Below are positions 19,401 to 27,652 of a stretch of 64,000 nucleotides of DNA, piece after piece. A program made the position numbers and the translations under genes. A model generated the notes under the pieces. The model was not told the DNA's origin. It saw only the letters and a program-made list of their open reading frames with translations, and searched no databases. How positions within the stretch are numbered: the first letter of the stretch is position 1; each line of letters opens with the position of its first letter. This DNA is from a virus: positions 59,756 through 123,755 of IMG/VR virus record IMGVR_UViG_3300036651_001908. One strand, given 5' to 3'.

Positions 19401-21120
19401 GGCACTGCTCCCGACGCCTACTGCTGCCGCCTATTGCTACGTCGCGAACAAGTCTGTCGTCCCACTCTCCGGGTCGGTTTACATCACGATGGATTCGCAG
19501 GCCAACCTCGCATACCCGGTGGTGACCGAGTATGACTCCACCGGTACGGGAGTGGACTACCCGATCGCGTCGAACACTCAGGGAACCCGCTACAAGTTCA
19601 ACGCCACCGCTGTTGCCTACGCCGTCAAGGTTTCCTCTCCGGCTGCGTCGTCACCGGTGCAGGACATCGTCACCTTCATCACCGTCTTCGAGACGGTGGG
19701 ATCAGGGGATGGCCTGAACTCGTGGGCCGAACTTTCACCGGACGGGCTGCGGCTCTACTCGGGGGAGAATCAAAACCCAACCATCGTCCTCTCAGCCTCC
19801 GCCAACGACCTGCTTTCACTCTCGGATTCGGCAGGCGATCAGATCGCAACCATCGACATCGCGGGGAATGCGAGTTTCCAGAATGTGTCGATGCTCGCTG
19901 GGTCAACCATCGATGGCGCCGAATTGGTGCTTGACCCTACCGATGAAGACTTCCCCTCCACCCTTTCTGAGTCCACTCCGAATGGCAATGGGTGGACCCG
20001 TGGCGATGTCACACTGGCTGACGGTTCCGGAGGGACGGTGGCACTTCTTGACCGGCTCGGCCGGGGTGTCATCTACGACGTGACCTGGCCGAGCCAGGAA
20101 GGGCGCACGATCAGCACTCAGTACGCGCGCATCGCACAGGATTCCTTCACTCTGGAGGATGGGCGCTCTTACCTTTTCATTCTTGAACTGGCCGGGTTGC
20201 AACTCCAAAACTCTTCAGGAGTGAACATCTACGTGGAGTTGCAAATGAAAGTCGGTGCTCCCAATACTTCGATCACAGATGGCCAAACGGTTGGCCGGGC
20301 CGTTATCCATAATGGGGATTCGGGTTACTGGTCGATTCCGCCCATTGTTTATTCTGCGTCGAACAACAGCACAGCGATTGATACGGCCAATCGAGTTATT
20401 CCGGCTGGCACCCCCATCTACTGGCAGGTGAATACCAACCTTTCTGCGGCGCCGACCCCCTATACCCTCGCAGAGTTTGGCTTCTCCAGGGGCTTCACCG
20501 TTGTGGATGTGGGCAGTGTCTACCCGACGCACCCGTTGAACGGAACGGATGCTCTGGCGGATGTCCATGACTACTCCACCTCGGGGGGCTCCTCAGGTGG
20601 TACTTCGGGAGGCACCCCTGCTTCTTCCAAGACGGTCACTGGTACAGCGACCTGGAGTCGGACCTGGAACAACTCGGGATCGAACATCGTCTCCGGCAGT
20701 GGGCAGTACACCAACTCGAACGCGCTCTACCAGGGCAATGGCGTCACCGCGATGGGTGGGGAGTTCGGCTTCTCGTCTTCGTTCCTCAGTCAGTTCGCTG
20801 GCAAGACGGTTACCTCAGCAAGCGTTTACCTGAAGAACGCCTACCAGGCCTATTCGGGCAAGTCGGCGTTGATGGGCACCTCGAACCACACGTCGGCCCC
20901 ATCCACTATCTCCGGCCGTGGAAGCAACACCTTCAGCCGGGGGTTCTCGGCAGGTGAGGGCCAGTGGATCCCACTTTCCGGTGCCATTCGAGACGGCCTG
21001 TCCTCGGGGTCGGTGAGTGCATTCCGCGTCGGTGTTGATGGTTCTGACTCGAACTACATGTACTTCGAGGGTGTGGGCTATGGCAGTCACCCCCCGCAGT
21101 TGAAGGTCACATTCTACTGA
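16456..21120 (+). CDS. Giant tail-tip / minor tail protein with PA14-like and FN3-like domains
   Basis: 1554 residues from ATG 16456, overlapping the Dit stop as TGATG (an in-frame GTG at 16447 is less likely). Residues about 20-75 carry three repeats like those of the 2181-5573 protein (GLTGSGSL, MGGSGSL, ALTGAGVL). A tail-hub region follows, with an inserted PA14-like domain near 278-361 (YSFYAAGDDALNLYLDG), then two FN3-like domains near 690-900, a Thr/Ser-rich stalk and a C-terminal beta domain (about 1385-1553) after a Ser/Gly linker. PA14 and FN3 modules often bind carbohydrate, so this is the best receptor-binding candidate. Confidence 0.85.
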   Translation: MGDWTGTTPWTGSRTWGPDGASVGLTGSGSLHIAVSTSPSMGGSGSLAVSRATPAIKPAVALTGAGVLSLLTSVAMTSPQVLYGYPSSLEFRVTKYTTARTTPTVYDEVLNGPLAGSWLDELVGPGSGTLTLSTQHPKVLADPTLLAQRNWITALRDGQVVGRFILQTKELVLAGSNGDMADRLWTISGEGLRTLLHDAVVFPENGQVGKTTGTTRYFNFATVMKSRWYNSSQWVAPHSGPNYLAKNSYFLKYPAGYPIAQGQWIWGSTRDANGHAAVGYNYFRCEFTATVSDSSQTYSFYAAGDDALNLYLDGIPIANTAVGQKSWANVVAVEGISLTQGAHVLSAQVYNAQGRAGFMACVRQDANDSTSTAIKTLSYTGDSHWKVNAYPSQEPGWTIGEVLLQLWGEAQTRGVDFPAQLRPTFSENTDSAGVAWPSTGSYSFPLNTDYSDMLAQMEAMGCEAWVDPSTLTFNVYVVKGIDYSVVASYPNPPTLQIGQNLTATDETSTAALKNGLLVQAADGWTYQTDSNSLSTFGRIEGGTQVSVNLNQASTIISKTFSLMSTPQVSTTYQIIDTGNIKPGIDFTLGDWIMAPAMNVDPNTLARRRVMSITYALDTSNNNPNVVYAVELDTVYQDHITTLTNLISKLNNQDTVTGAKTSKAVPSTGAGAPIGAGSSPATRSALYAPTSFAVGTITGTYDSNGNPTCALALSWVCPVDDEGNDQDVAHYEIYGSTPTVAWALLSRVDGANLTTTLNVTPVQSWTLGVRAVAAWDAGLLSDFSNMVTVTSIKPGTALDPPTAPTLATDKGTITAHWDGKLINSGGVSYTPPVQFKNVSCYIYTNSPSESDIHQVAGLLQGAGAVVISGLAVGTLYYVVFFANDNGGLSSAQSAPASVTVIGITGPDILANSITANQLAVGAITADKLDVGTVPQGNQYNRVPNPLSNTAYWSLVVSSTNAFNLGGSANATALAAVGAVPAGLALLPTPTAAAYCYVANKSVVPLSGSVYITMDSQANLAYPVVTEYDSTGTGVDYPIASNTQGTRYKFNATAVAYAVKVSSPAASSPVQDIVTFITVFETVGSGDGLNSWAELSPDGLRLYSGENQNPTIVLSASANDLLSLSDSAGDQIATIDIAGNASFQNVSMLAGSTIDGAELVLDPTDEDFPSTLSESTPNGNGWTRGDVTLADGSGGTVALLDRLGRGVIYDVTWPSQEGRTISTQYARIAQDSFTLEDGRSYLFILELAGLQLQNSSGVNIYVELQMKVGAPNTSITDGQTVGRAVIHNGDSGYWSIPPIVYSASNNSTAIDTANRVIPAGTPIYWQVNTNLSAAPTPYTLAEFGFSRGFTVVDVGSVYPTHPLNGTDALADVHDYSTSGGSSGGTSGGTPASSKTVTGTATWSRTWNNSGSNIVSGSGQYTNSNALYQGNGVTAMGGEFGFSSSFLSQFAGKTVTSASVYLKNAYQAYSGKSALMGTSNHTSAPSTISGRGSNTFSRGFSAGEGQWIPLSGAIRDGLSSGSVSAFRVGVDGSDSNYMYFEGVGYGSHPPQLKVTFY

Positions 21121-21198
21121 TCCGATAGTAGTAGACGGAGAAACCTCAATTTCCGGGCCTTCTCCCATGCCGCTCACAGCGATCTAAGGGGGACACCC

Positions 21199-21759
21199 AT
21201 GTCGTTCATTACTGGTGCACAACTTGCGCGCTTGCTGAATGACTATGGCCCTACCGTCGCCTTTCTCACCCTTTTCGTTGTCTCCATCACCGCCCTGATC
21301 CTGATGTGGAAGCCGGTCTCGAAGTTCATGACCGCGGTCAACCTCATCATCGCGCTTCCGAAGCGCATGGACGAGCAGGACGCATTGGTCGCGGAGGGGC
21401 AAACCAAGGTCGCAGAGATGCACAAGGATCTGGACACGCACATCAAGGAAGGTGCGCCCTGGATCACGAAGTTGGATGAGGTGGAGAAGCAGGTCCACGT
21501 CGTTCTCCAGCAGCAGGCGGAGGTCGTCCACGAGGTGAAGCCCAATAGCGGGACCTCGATGAAGGATGCGCTGAACCGCATCGAGAATGAAGTTCTACCG
21601 GCGTTGGCGAAGCAGATGTCGGCGTTGGGCGCTGCTGAGAAGAAGCAGTCCACCCGCGTCAACGATCGTCACGACGCGGAGGACGAGCAGGCTGCGGCGA
21701 AGCCCGCGCCCCGTCGTCGGGCACTACGCAAGCCGACCGATAGTACCGAAGAGCCCTGA
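21199..21759 (+). CDS. Membrane-anchored coiled-coil protein of the lysis region
   Basis: 186 residues, ATG behind AAGGGGG. One transmembrane helix (about residues 19-40), then a long charged coiled coil (about 45-150) and a basic/Ala-rich tail ending in STEEP. It precedes the holin-like gene by 10 bases. Such proteins may be accessory holins or spanin-like, but no class was recognised. Confidence 0.7.
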   Translation: MSFITGAQLARLLNDYGPTVAFLTLFVVSITALILMWKPVSKFMTAVNLIIALPKRMDEQDALVAEGQTKVAEMHKDLDTHIKEGAPWITKLDEVEKQVHVVLQQQAEVVHEVKPNSGTSMKDALNRIENEVLPALAKQMSALGAAEKKQSTRVNDRHDAEDEQAAAKPAPRRRALRKPTDSTEEP

Positions 21760-21769
21760 GGAGGACCCC

Positions 21770-22345
21770 ATGAGAAATCTTCTTTCCAAGGTCTGGTGGG
21801 AGGCCGCTGGTGGTCGTGCTCTACGCACGGCGATCGTCGTCACCCTGCCGTACCTGCCAGCCATCTACGTCGGCCAGATCCCGTATCTGGTCATCCTCTC
21901 CACCGCGGGTCTCGCGGCCATCCTCTCGCTGCTCACCTCGGTGGTGGGGCTGCCTGAGGTTGATGGCAAGAACCCTGTCTGGTGGTTCGCCATCGCAGAG
22001 CGTGTGGTCAAGACCATCGCGCAGGCGATCGTCGCCGGGATCGGCAACGCTGTGCTGATCCAGGATGTGCACTGGCCGAACATCCTCCAGGCTGCTCTCG
22101 CTGCGGGCTTCGGCTCGCTCCTGTTCGCGTTCCTGAAGGATCTGCCTGAGACCACCGTGCCGACGGCAGTCACTCCTGTCGCTCCCATCCCGGTCATCAT
22201 CAGTGGCCCTGTCACCACGACCTCCGGTGCTGTGAGTGCGAACGTGACCTATACATCCAACCCCGCATCGGCTACAGTGCCCACCGACTCGGCGCCCGCC
22301 GAGATTCCAACCAAGGAGACAGTCCTCGATGAACCCGCTCAGTGA
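21770..22345 (+). CDS. Holin-like membrane protein
   Basis: 191 residues from ATG 21770 behind GAGGAGG. At least three hydrophobic segments (about 20-38, 42-60, 80-125) and a Pro/Thr/Ala-rich C-terminal tail resemble putative holins found after the tail genes in actinobacteriophages. No endolysin is next to it in this window. Codons 3-5 (Asn-Leu-Leu) fall in an exact AAATCTTSTT copy at 21775-21784. Confidence 0.65.
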   Translation: MRNLLSKVWWEAAGGRALRTAIVVTLPYLPAIYVGQIPYLVILSTAGLAAILSLLTSVVGLPEVDGKNPVWWFAIAERVVKTIAQAIVAGIGNAVLIQDVHWPNILQAALAAGFGSLLFAFLKDLPETTVPTAVTPVAPIPVIISGPVTTTSGAVSANVTYTSNPASATVPTDSAPAEIPTKETVLDEPAQ

Positions 22346-22427
22346 CAACGACGCTCTAGAGAACGTGGACGGCTACGCCTGCCCGATCGATCCCATGGAC
22401 CGTCTGGGCTGCGACTCCTGTCAGTGA
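22329..22427 (+). CDS. Very small Cys-containing protein
   Basis: 32 residues from ATG 22329, overlapping the holin-like gene by 17 bases. Three cysteines (YACPID and GCDSC) could bind a metal. It is the last gene before the strong terminator at 22465-22498, which supports it being the end of the late operon. Function unknown. Confidence 0.5.
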   Translation: MNPLSDNDALENVDGYACPIDPMDRLGCDSCQ

Positions 22428-22464
22428 TGTATACTGACAGGTAGGCCGTCTGCCCGTGCCCCTG

Positions 22465-22498
22465 AAGCCCCCGTCCTCACCCTGAGGACGGGGGCTTT
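22465..22498 (+). terminator. Strong terminator ending the structural operon
   Basis: A perfect 15-bp stem (22465-22479 with 22483-22497) with a CCC loop ends in CTTT. It separates the late block from the replication block; the stem could also act on the opposite strand. Confidence 0.9.
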
Positions 22499-22505
22499 GG
22501 TGTGC

Positions 22506-22624
22506 TATACTCAAGGCACGACCCCTTGACCATGGATGTGGGGGTTGCCCCGCCTTCGGCCCCCGGTGAAGAGACTGCGTCTTAGTATCCGGGGGCCGTC
22601 GTGCATCTATCGACCTACATGCAC
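22506..22624 (+). ncRNA. Structured non-coding stretch between late and replication blocks
   Basis: Starts with a good -10 box (TATACT, 22506-22511) but no clear -35. Then a perfect 10-bp inverted repeat (22557-22566 with 22589-22598) encloses an inner AGAC/GTCT hairpin, and a second 6-bp hairpin (GTGCAT at 22601-22606, ATGCAC at 22619-22624) follows. No convincing ORF lies here. It may be a small RNA or a 5' leader; tRNA features are absent. Confidence 0.35.
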
Positions 22625-22660
22625 GCGACACGCCGTGGGGCCAAAAATCGTTACCTCATT

Positions 22661-22688
22661 TTGTGGCCATCCCCAGGCAAATTATGCT
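22661..22688 (+). promoter_or_regulatory. Possible leaderless promoter for the replication operon
   Basis: TTGTGG, 16-base spacer, TATGCT, with ATG 22696 seven bases downstream. The total distance equals that of the leaderless promoters in the right arm. The -10 match is moderate. Confidence 0.4.
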
Positions 22689-22695
22689 ATAAGGC

Positions 22696-22848
22696 ATGGC
22701 CCCCATCCCCGAGTCCACCGAACTCATGGTGACCCACGCCAGCGAAGCGTTCATGGAGGACTTCCGGTACGCGGAAGCCATCGCCCGCGCAGCCGTCGCC
22801 CTTCTAGCCCGTCGCGAGGTGCACCCCGGTACTGCTACCGTGGTGTAG
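22696..22848 (+). CDS. Small helical hypothetical protein
   Basis: 50 residues from ATG 22696 with no clear ribosome site, ending immediately before the helicase start at 22849. One amphipathic Ala/Arg-rich helix is predicted by eye. No family recognised; probably the first gene of the replication operon. Confidence 0.55.
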   Translation: MAPIPESTELMVTHASEAFMEDFRYAEAIARAAVALLARREVHPGTATVV

Positions 22849-24525
22849 ATGCTGAGATACGACACACGCAACTTCTCGAACTCGCAGCGTGAGGCCCTGG
22901 CCTGGAAGGCGCACGAGTACAAGGACTTCGCGCTCCCTCCGCTGACCGCCTGGAACTATGCCCTCTGCCGGAAGCACCGCAACGGCTGGGTAGAACAAGA
23001 TTTCAACGAGGCCGGTGAGGTCACCGCCGAGCGCACCGTGTACGACCGGCCCATGCCGGGCTGCCGCCAGTGTGGGATCCACTTCCGCAAGCACCAGCGG
23101 GTCAGCATCATGTGGCTTTATCTGAAGAAGAGAGCCCTCCTCGCTGACACCATGGGCACCGGCAAGACCACGAGCGCTGCCGGGCTCATCGCCCTCCTTC
23201 TAGAGACCGGGGAACTCCCGGAGGTGGGCCGCGTCGTCATCGTCCCTCGGGCACCGGCGCTGTACCAGTGGCGGGAGGAACTGCTGCGGATGATCCCGGG
23301 GCTGGACATCGCCATGGCGGAGGGCACGAAGCGCAAGCGGATGGAGACCTACTCCAGCGAGTGGCAGGTGCTCCTCATCGGCCCCGAGATGCTGAGGCAG
23401 AAAGATGATTTCGCTGCACTCCGGCACATCCCGCTGGCTGCCCTCATCTGTGACGACATCGACCCGCTCCGCAACCCGGATACCGAGACCTCGTACACCC
23501 TGGACAAGTTGGGGGAGCAAGCCGACCGGTACGTGATCATGTCTGGCACCCCGCTCCAGAAGCGTCTCCCGGAACTGCACGCCGTTCTCGACGGCATTGG
23601 TGGCCTGGGTGCTCTGGGAGGTTTGGACGCCTTCACCCGACGCTACGTTCGCAGTGAGTGGGTGGTGGACCACGACCGCTCCGGCCGGGAGTTCAAGCGG
23701 CAGCAGATCGTGGGCTACCAGAACCTCGATGAACTCAAGCGGAAGATGGCTCCCCTCGTGCTGCGCCGCACCGCCGACGACCTCGATGACGTGGACCTCC
23801 CCGCCATCCAGCCGGAGGACGTGTTCCTCTCGCTCTACCCATCGCAGCGCGCGAAGTATGACGAACTCCGTCAGGGCGTCATCCGGATCATGAAGGAGCA
23901 GGGCACGGAGGTCAAGCACACCACCGCGCTCTCCCGCATCCACTACGGAGCAGCCATCTGCGCCGGGCTCGCTGCCCTGGGTGAGCCGGACGGTCCGCGC
24001 ACCAGCGTGAAGTTGGACTGGATCGAGAGCAAGTTGATGGACGGGGGTGACCTGGAGGACGAGAAGGTGGTCATCTTCGCCCGGCTGAAGAACTCGGTCC
24101 GCGCGCTCCAGGCCCGGCTCACCGCCCGGGGCATCGGCTTCGAGACGGTGTGGGGTGACGAGCCCGACAAGCGGAAGCGGCATGCCAGTCAGCAGAGGTT
24201 CTGGGAGGACCCAGCCTGCCGGGTGATGATCGGTACCAGCGCCATGGAGCAGAGCCTGAACCTCCAGGTCAGCCGTCACCTCATCAACGCCGACATGATC
24301 CTGAACCCTGCGCGTATGGCACAGTTGGCAGGCCGCATCCGGCGAGACGGCAGCGCATACCGCACGGTGTATGTACACAACCTGCTCACACATGACACCC
24401 AGGAGGCGCGGTACCTCGCCGTGCTGGAGCGGGAGGCGGCGCTGGCCAGCCACATCTGGGACGAGACGGACGAACTCTTCCGCTCGCTCTCCTCCACCGA
24501 ACTGCTTCGCCTGATCACGGGCTGA
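22849..24525 (+). CDS. SNF2-type DEAD/DEAH-box helicase
   Basis: 558 residues. Walker A (TMGTGKTT) at about 100-107; motif Ia follows (VIVPRAP), a degenerate motif II (CDDID) near 203, SGTPLQKR motif III near 226, and C-terminal helicase motifs including IFARLKNSVRAL, GTSAMEQSLNLQ and QLAGRIRRDG. This is the superfamily 2 Snf2-like layout common in actinobacteriophage replication modules; substrate and partners are unknown. An AAATCTTSTT copy (22994-23003) encodes Glu-Gln-Asp-Phe. Confidence 0.9.
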   Translation: MLRYDTRNFSNSQREALAWKAHEYKDFALPPLTAWNYALCRKHRNGWVEQDFNEAGEVTAERTVYDRPMPGCRQCGIHFRKHQRVSIMWLYLKKRALLADTMGTGKTTSAAGLIALLLETGELPEVGRVVIVPRAPALYQWREELLRMIPGLDIAMAEGTKRKRMETYSSEWQVLLIGPEMLRQKDDFAALRHIPLAALICDDIDPLRNPDTETSYTLDKLGEQADRYVIMSGTPLQKRLPELHAVLDGIGGLGALGGLDAFTRRYVRSEWVVDHDRSGREFKRQQIVGYQNLDELKRKMAPLVLRRTADDLDDVDLPAIQPEDVFLSLYPSQRAKYDELRQGVIRIMKEQGTEVKHTTALSRIHYGAAICAGLAALGEPDGPRTSVKLDWIESKLMDGGDLEDEKVVIFARLKNSVRALQARLTARGIGFETVWGDEPDKRKRHASQQRFWEDPACRVMIGTSAMEQSLNLQVSRHLINADMILNPARMAQLAGRIRRDGSAYRTVYVHNLLTHDTQEARYLAVLEREAALASHIWDETDELFRSLSSTELLRLITG

Positions 24526-24588
24526 AATCATGAAACCCGAGAGCCACCGCCGTGTGGCATACCCTATCCCGACCGAAGGAGGCTTCCG

Positions 24589-24879
24589 GTGACAGATTCC
24601 GATGAGCAGGAGTTGGCTGCCGCTGCTCTAGAGGACGCGCTCCTCAGGTACATGCGGGCCCGGACCGACAACTCAGAGACCATGGTTCTAGAGGGATACA
24701 TCTTCGAGGCCTTCGGGCGCACGATGGAGAACCTGGACAACCACGAGACCAGCCACATCTGGGGACACATGGACAGCCAGCCGGTGCACATCACCATCGG
24801 GCTGGCCGAGATGCTGAAGTTGACCGTGAAGGATTGGTTCCTCAACGGTGAGCCCCGAGATGGTGACGACGACGACTGA
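24589..24879 (+). CDS. Acidic hypothetical protein before the sigma factor
   Basis: 96 residues from GTG 24589 behind GAAGGAGG. Acidic throughout, ending in a run of Asp. It overlaps the sigma-factor start as TGATG, so the two are co-translated. An acidic partner next to a sigma factor could be an anti-sigma protein, but that is speculation. Confidence 0.7.
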   Translation: MTDSDEQELAAAALEDALLRYMRARTDNSETMVLEGYIFEAFGRTMENLDNHETSHIWGHMDSQPVHITIGLAEMLKLTVKDWFLNGEPRDGDDDD

Positions 24880-25610
24880 TGCTCGACGCAGTTCGGGCGG
24901 AGTTGGTTCGGAAGAACGTCGCCCTCGCCCGCTATCTAGCACGGGTTGCGTACGAGCGCAACCCGACAGAACTAGAACTTGACGAGGTGACCTCCATCGC
25001 CTACCAGGGGCTGGTGACCGCCGCCATCCGCTGGGACCCCATCGGGCAGAACATCGATGAAGAAGGCCTCCGTGAGACGGCCAAACACCCTTCCGGAAGA
25101 GCGTTTGCAGGGTATGCTCGACAGCGGATCGTGGGGGAGATACTGGATTGGCAGCGACGACGCGACCACGTTCAGCGATCCTACCGCACCATCTACAAAA
25201 CCCTGATCGCAGCCGGGTTTACCGGCTCCTTCGATCAGGGGCCGTCCGCGAAGACGCTGGCCGCGAAGTTGGGGCTAGACGAAGAACGGGTACGTCGTGT
25301 AGTATATGCCGTACACGCATCACCCGTAAGCGTGGAAACAGTTCAGGACGAGACACAGGTATCCCATGCCGAATATGATTTCGAGTCTTCCGCCGTGGAG
25401 ACCTCGATCAAGCAAGCCGTCGTGCTCGCCTTGCAGCAACTGCCTACGGTTCAACGCCACGTAGTTGCACTGCGCTACTATCGCGGGTGGGAATTTCAAG
25501 CGATAGCAGTTGAGTTAGGCGTCAGCCTCCCTGTAGTTCGTGAAGCACACTCTGAAGGAGTGATTGCTTTACATGCTGCAATGCGCCGACGCGCCCAGGA
25601 GTCCTCCTAG
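24879..25610 (+). CDS. Phage-encoded sigma-70 family factor (FliA/WhiG-like)
   Basis: 243 residues. Region 2 is visible (DEVTSIAYQGL, AAIRWDP, then FAGYARQRIVGEILDW and a RRDHVQRSYR segment), matching the group 3 pattern F-YA--RI-G-I-D--R--D-V-RS-R. A region 3-like segment follows (PSAKTLAAKLGLDEERV) and region 4 has QLPTVQRHVVALRYY and an IAVELGVSLPVVREAHS helix-turn-helix. It should direct host RNA polymerase to phage promoters; CCGATAGT-like sequences at late gene boundaries are candidate -10 boxes because FliA-type factors read GCCGATAA. Binding is inference. Confidence 0.85.
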   Translation: MLDAVRAELVRKNVALARYLARVAYERNPTELELDEVTSIAYQGLVTAAIRWDPIGQNIDEEGLRETAKHPSGRAFAGYARQRIVGEILDWQRRRDHVQRSYRTIYKTLIAAGFTGSFDQGPSAKTLAAKLGLDEERVRRVVYAVHASPVSVETVQDETQVSHAEYDFESSAVETSIKQAVVLALQQLPTVQRHVVALRYYRGWEFQAIAVELGVSLPVVREAHSEGVIALHAAMRRRAQESS

Positions 25611-25673
25611 ACATTGATGCCTCCAGTTTGCTTTCCTCACCTGTAGATTTGCCCCACGAAGGAGTGACCCCGG

Positions 25674-25916
25674 ATGGTCAACAGTGATACCCCTAAGGCC
25701 CCCAAGACGGTGGAAGAAGTCATCGCCTACCTGGAGAACGCCCTCGATGAGATGCGGCGAGACGACACTCCTGACCAACTCGCCGGGATCGATCCGGACA
25801 CCGCCTTCGAACTGGGTTACGAGACGGCGATCTTCGACCTTCGCCATGCGGCAGACGTTCCCGAGATGGGCATCATCGAGTTCGAGTTCCAGAAGAGAGA
25901 AGAGGTGGGTGACTAA
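25674..25916 (+). CDS. Acidic hypothetical protein
   Basis: 80 residues, ATG behind GAAGGAG. Helical, acidic, with a VEEVIAYLENALDEM helix and a GYETAIFDLRHA helix. A similar arrangement occurs in the right-arm gene at 57954-58136 (VIAYLERMYDM and LEGYESAIHDA), so the two may be distant paralogs. Stop overlaps the next start (TAATG). Confidence 0.7.
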   Translation: MVNSDTPKAPKTVEEVIAYLENALDEMRRDDTPDQLAGIDPDTAFELGYETAIFDLRHAADVPEMGIIEFEFQKREEVGD

Positions 25917-26182
25917 TGCCTCGTAAGATCCCGGCGCCGTTCAAGCGACCCAGTATCAACCTAGAGGACACGGGCCGGTCGTGGCAACATCTCCCAGCGT
26001 TCTATGTGCAAGCGGGGGACATCGTGGCGGACCTCGGTCTCGTCGGTGAGGTGATGCACGCCGGTGGGATCCTCAACTACGTGGTGATCACCAACCGGTT
26101 CGGGGACAGCAAGCGCTTCGAGCCGCACGAGCAGGTCTTCGCCTTCGTGCCGCACGGTACGCCCACCTCTCTACCCGAGTAG
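25916..26182 (+). CDS. Small SH3-barrel-like hypothetical protein
   Basis: 88 residues starting in a TAATG overlap. Beta-rich centre (GDIVADLGLVGEVM, then LNYVVITN) ending in HEQVFAFV suggests a small barrel. It lies directly before the DnaB-type gene; function unknown. Confidence 0.7.
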   Translation: MPRKIPAPFKRPSINLEDTGRSWQHLPAFYVQAGDIVADLGLVGEVMHAGGILNYVVITNRFGDSKRFEPHEQVFAFVPHGTPTSLPE

Positions 26183-26188
26183 CCGACC

Positions 26189-27652
26189 ATGGCCGATGCT
26201 CGTGAGCATGCGGCGGTGATCTTCGCGGCGCTGATCCCTGGTCGGAAAGACCTGCTCGATTCAGCCCGCGGTCAACTCACCCCCGAGCACTTCCCGGACG
26301 CCGTCCAGCGGCAGTTCTGGAAGATCATCTCCTACTACGCCGAGCGCACCGGCAGCGTCCTGACGGACACCGCGCTCAGCGACATCACCCGGACCCTCGA
26401 CGCTGGCAAGCAGGCGCTGTACCAGCAGGTGTTCGACAGCGCGTTCAAGCGCACGGTGGGCGACGACGACTTCACCTGGTCCCTCGACCAGATCCGGGAA
26501 CTCGCAGCCGACCAGGCCACCGCAGCGGTCCTCGCCACCTCGCAGCAGATCCTCCGGCAAGGCTGGGAAGACCCCACCGGCACGACGTTGCAGGGGCAGG
26601 AGGATGCCCGCACCTACCTGCTGGAAGCCCTGGCCGCGATCGACGCTGATCTGCTCCACCAGGCTTCACCCGAGGGCACGATCCAGGACGATGAGGACCG
26701 GTTCCTCAAGCAGTACGCACAGCGCAAACAAGATTTTCAGAGCGGTGTCAGCCATGGCATCGGCTTCGGCCTCCGCGACCTGGACGAGAAGGTGGGCGGC
26801 CTCCAGCCTGGTGACCTCGTGCTCATTGCGGGCTACTCGTCGGACGGCAAGTCCTCCATGGCTGTGCAGTTGGCCTGGAGCGCAGCCGTGGAGCAGGGGA
26901 GGAACGTCCTCTTCTTCACGACCGAGACGGTGTACGAGACGACCGAGCGGAGGATCTTCGCCCGGCACAGCAAGCAGCCGGTGTTCGGACTCCGTGAGGG
27001 TCTGGACACCAAGGATCTAAAACTCGGACGGCTGAAGCCCCACGAGGAGCAGGCGCTGCCCATCGTGGTCGGGGACCTCGCGCGCAACCCGGCGTACGGG
27101 AAGATCCACATCAAGCAGGTGCCCCGGCAGGCCAACATCGCCACGCTGGAAGCGCACGCCATGACGGTCTCCCGGCAGATGAAGATCGACCTCATCGTGA
27201 TCGACTACCTGGCGCTGCTCTCCTCCGACTCCCGGCGCACCACCGACCGTGAGTCTCTAGCCGGGATCATCAAGGCCAGCAAGGTCTGGGCCACCACCTT
27301 CGACAACGGCCGGGGTGTGCCGATCGTCAGCCCGTGGCAGGTGAACCGTGCCTCCCGAGACGCAGCGCTCAGGGACGGCTACTACTCCTCCTCCGCGCTG
27401 GCTGACACGGCGGAGGCCACGAACTCCTCCGACGTGATCGTGAGCCTGCTGGCACCGGCTGACAACGAGGGCCGCTACGCCGAGGTGCGGGGCCAGGTGC
27501 TGAAGAACCGAGACGGTCAGACCAGCAACTCGCTCCTGCTGGACGTGGACTACGCCACCAGCACGTTCACGTCCAAGGCGTCCATCTCCTTCGACAGTTT
27601 CGCTGCGGCAGCGGGCGCGACGGCAGAGGGTCTGGACGACCTCCTGCAATGA
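26189..27652 (+). CDS. dnaB: Replicative DNA helicase, DnaB family
   Basis: 487 residues. N-terminal helical domain (1-110), linker, then a RecA-fold: GIGFGLRDLDEKVGGLQPGD before Walker A (GYSSDGKSS, about 214-222), catalytic Glu after the next strand (FFTTE), Walker B (LIVIDYLALL) near 335 and SDVIVSLLAP near the end. It should unwind DNA at the phage fork as a hexamer. No separate helicase loader was recognised. An AAATCTTSTT copy at 26727-26736 encodes Lys-Gln-Asp-Phe. Confidence 0.9.
   Translation: MADAREHAAVIFAALIPGRKDLLDSARGQLTPEHFPDAVQRQFWKIISYYAERTGSVLTDTALSDITRTLDAGKQALYQQVFDSAFKRTVGDDDFTWSLDQIRELAADQATAAVLATSQQILRQGWEDPTGTTLQGQEDARTYLLEALAAIDADLLHQASPEGTIQDDEDRFLKQYAQRKQDFQSGVSHGIGFGLRDLDEKVGGLQPGDLVLIAGYSSDGKSSMAVQLAWSAAVEQGRNVLFFTTETVYETTERRIFARHSKQPVFGLREGLDTKDLKLGRLKPHEEQALPIVVGDLARNPAYGKIHIKQVPRQANIATLEAHAMTVSRQMKIDLIVIDYLALLSSDSRRTTDRESLAGIIKASKVWATTFDNGRGVPIVSPWQVNRASRDAALRDGYYSSSALADTAEATNSSDVIVSLLAPADNEGRYAEVRGQVLKNRDGQTSNSLLLDVDYATSTFTSKASISFDSFAAAAGATAEGLDDLLQ

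Noticed and set aside
22557-22598. tRNA gene
   Set aside because: The hairpin lacks anticodon, T and D arm features and is too short.
23200-24531. Minus-strand open frame (443 codons) opposite the SNF2 helicase
   Set aside because: Third-position GC periodicity of the real gene creates it; composition is shadow-like and the plus strand has clear helicase motifs.
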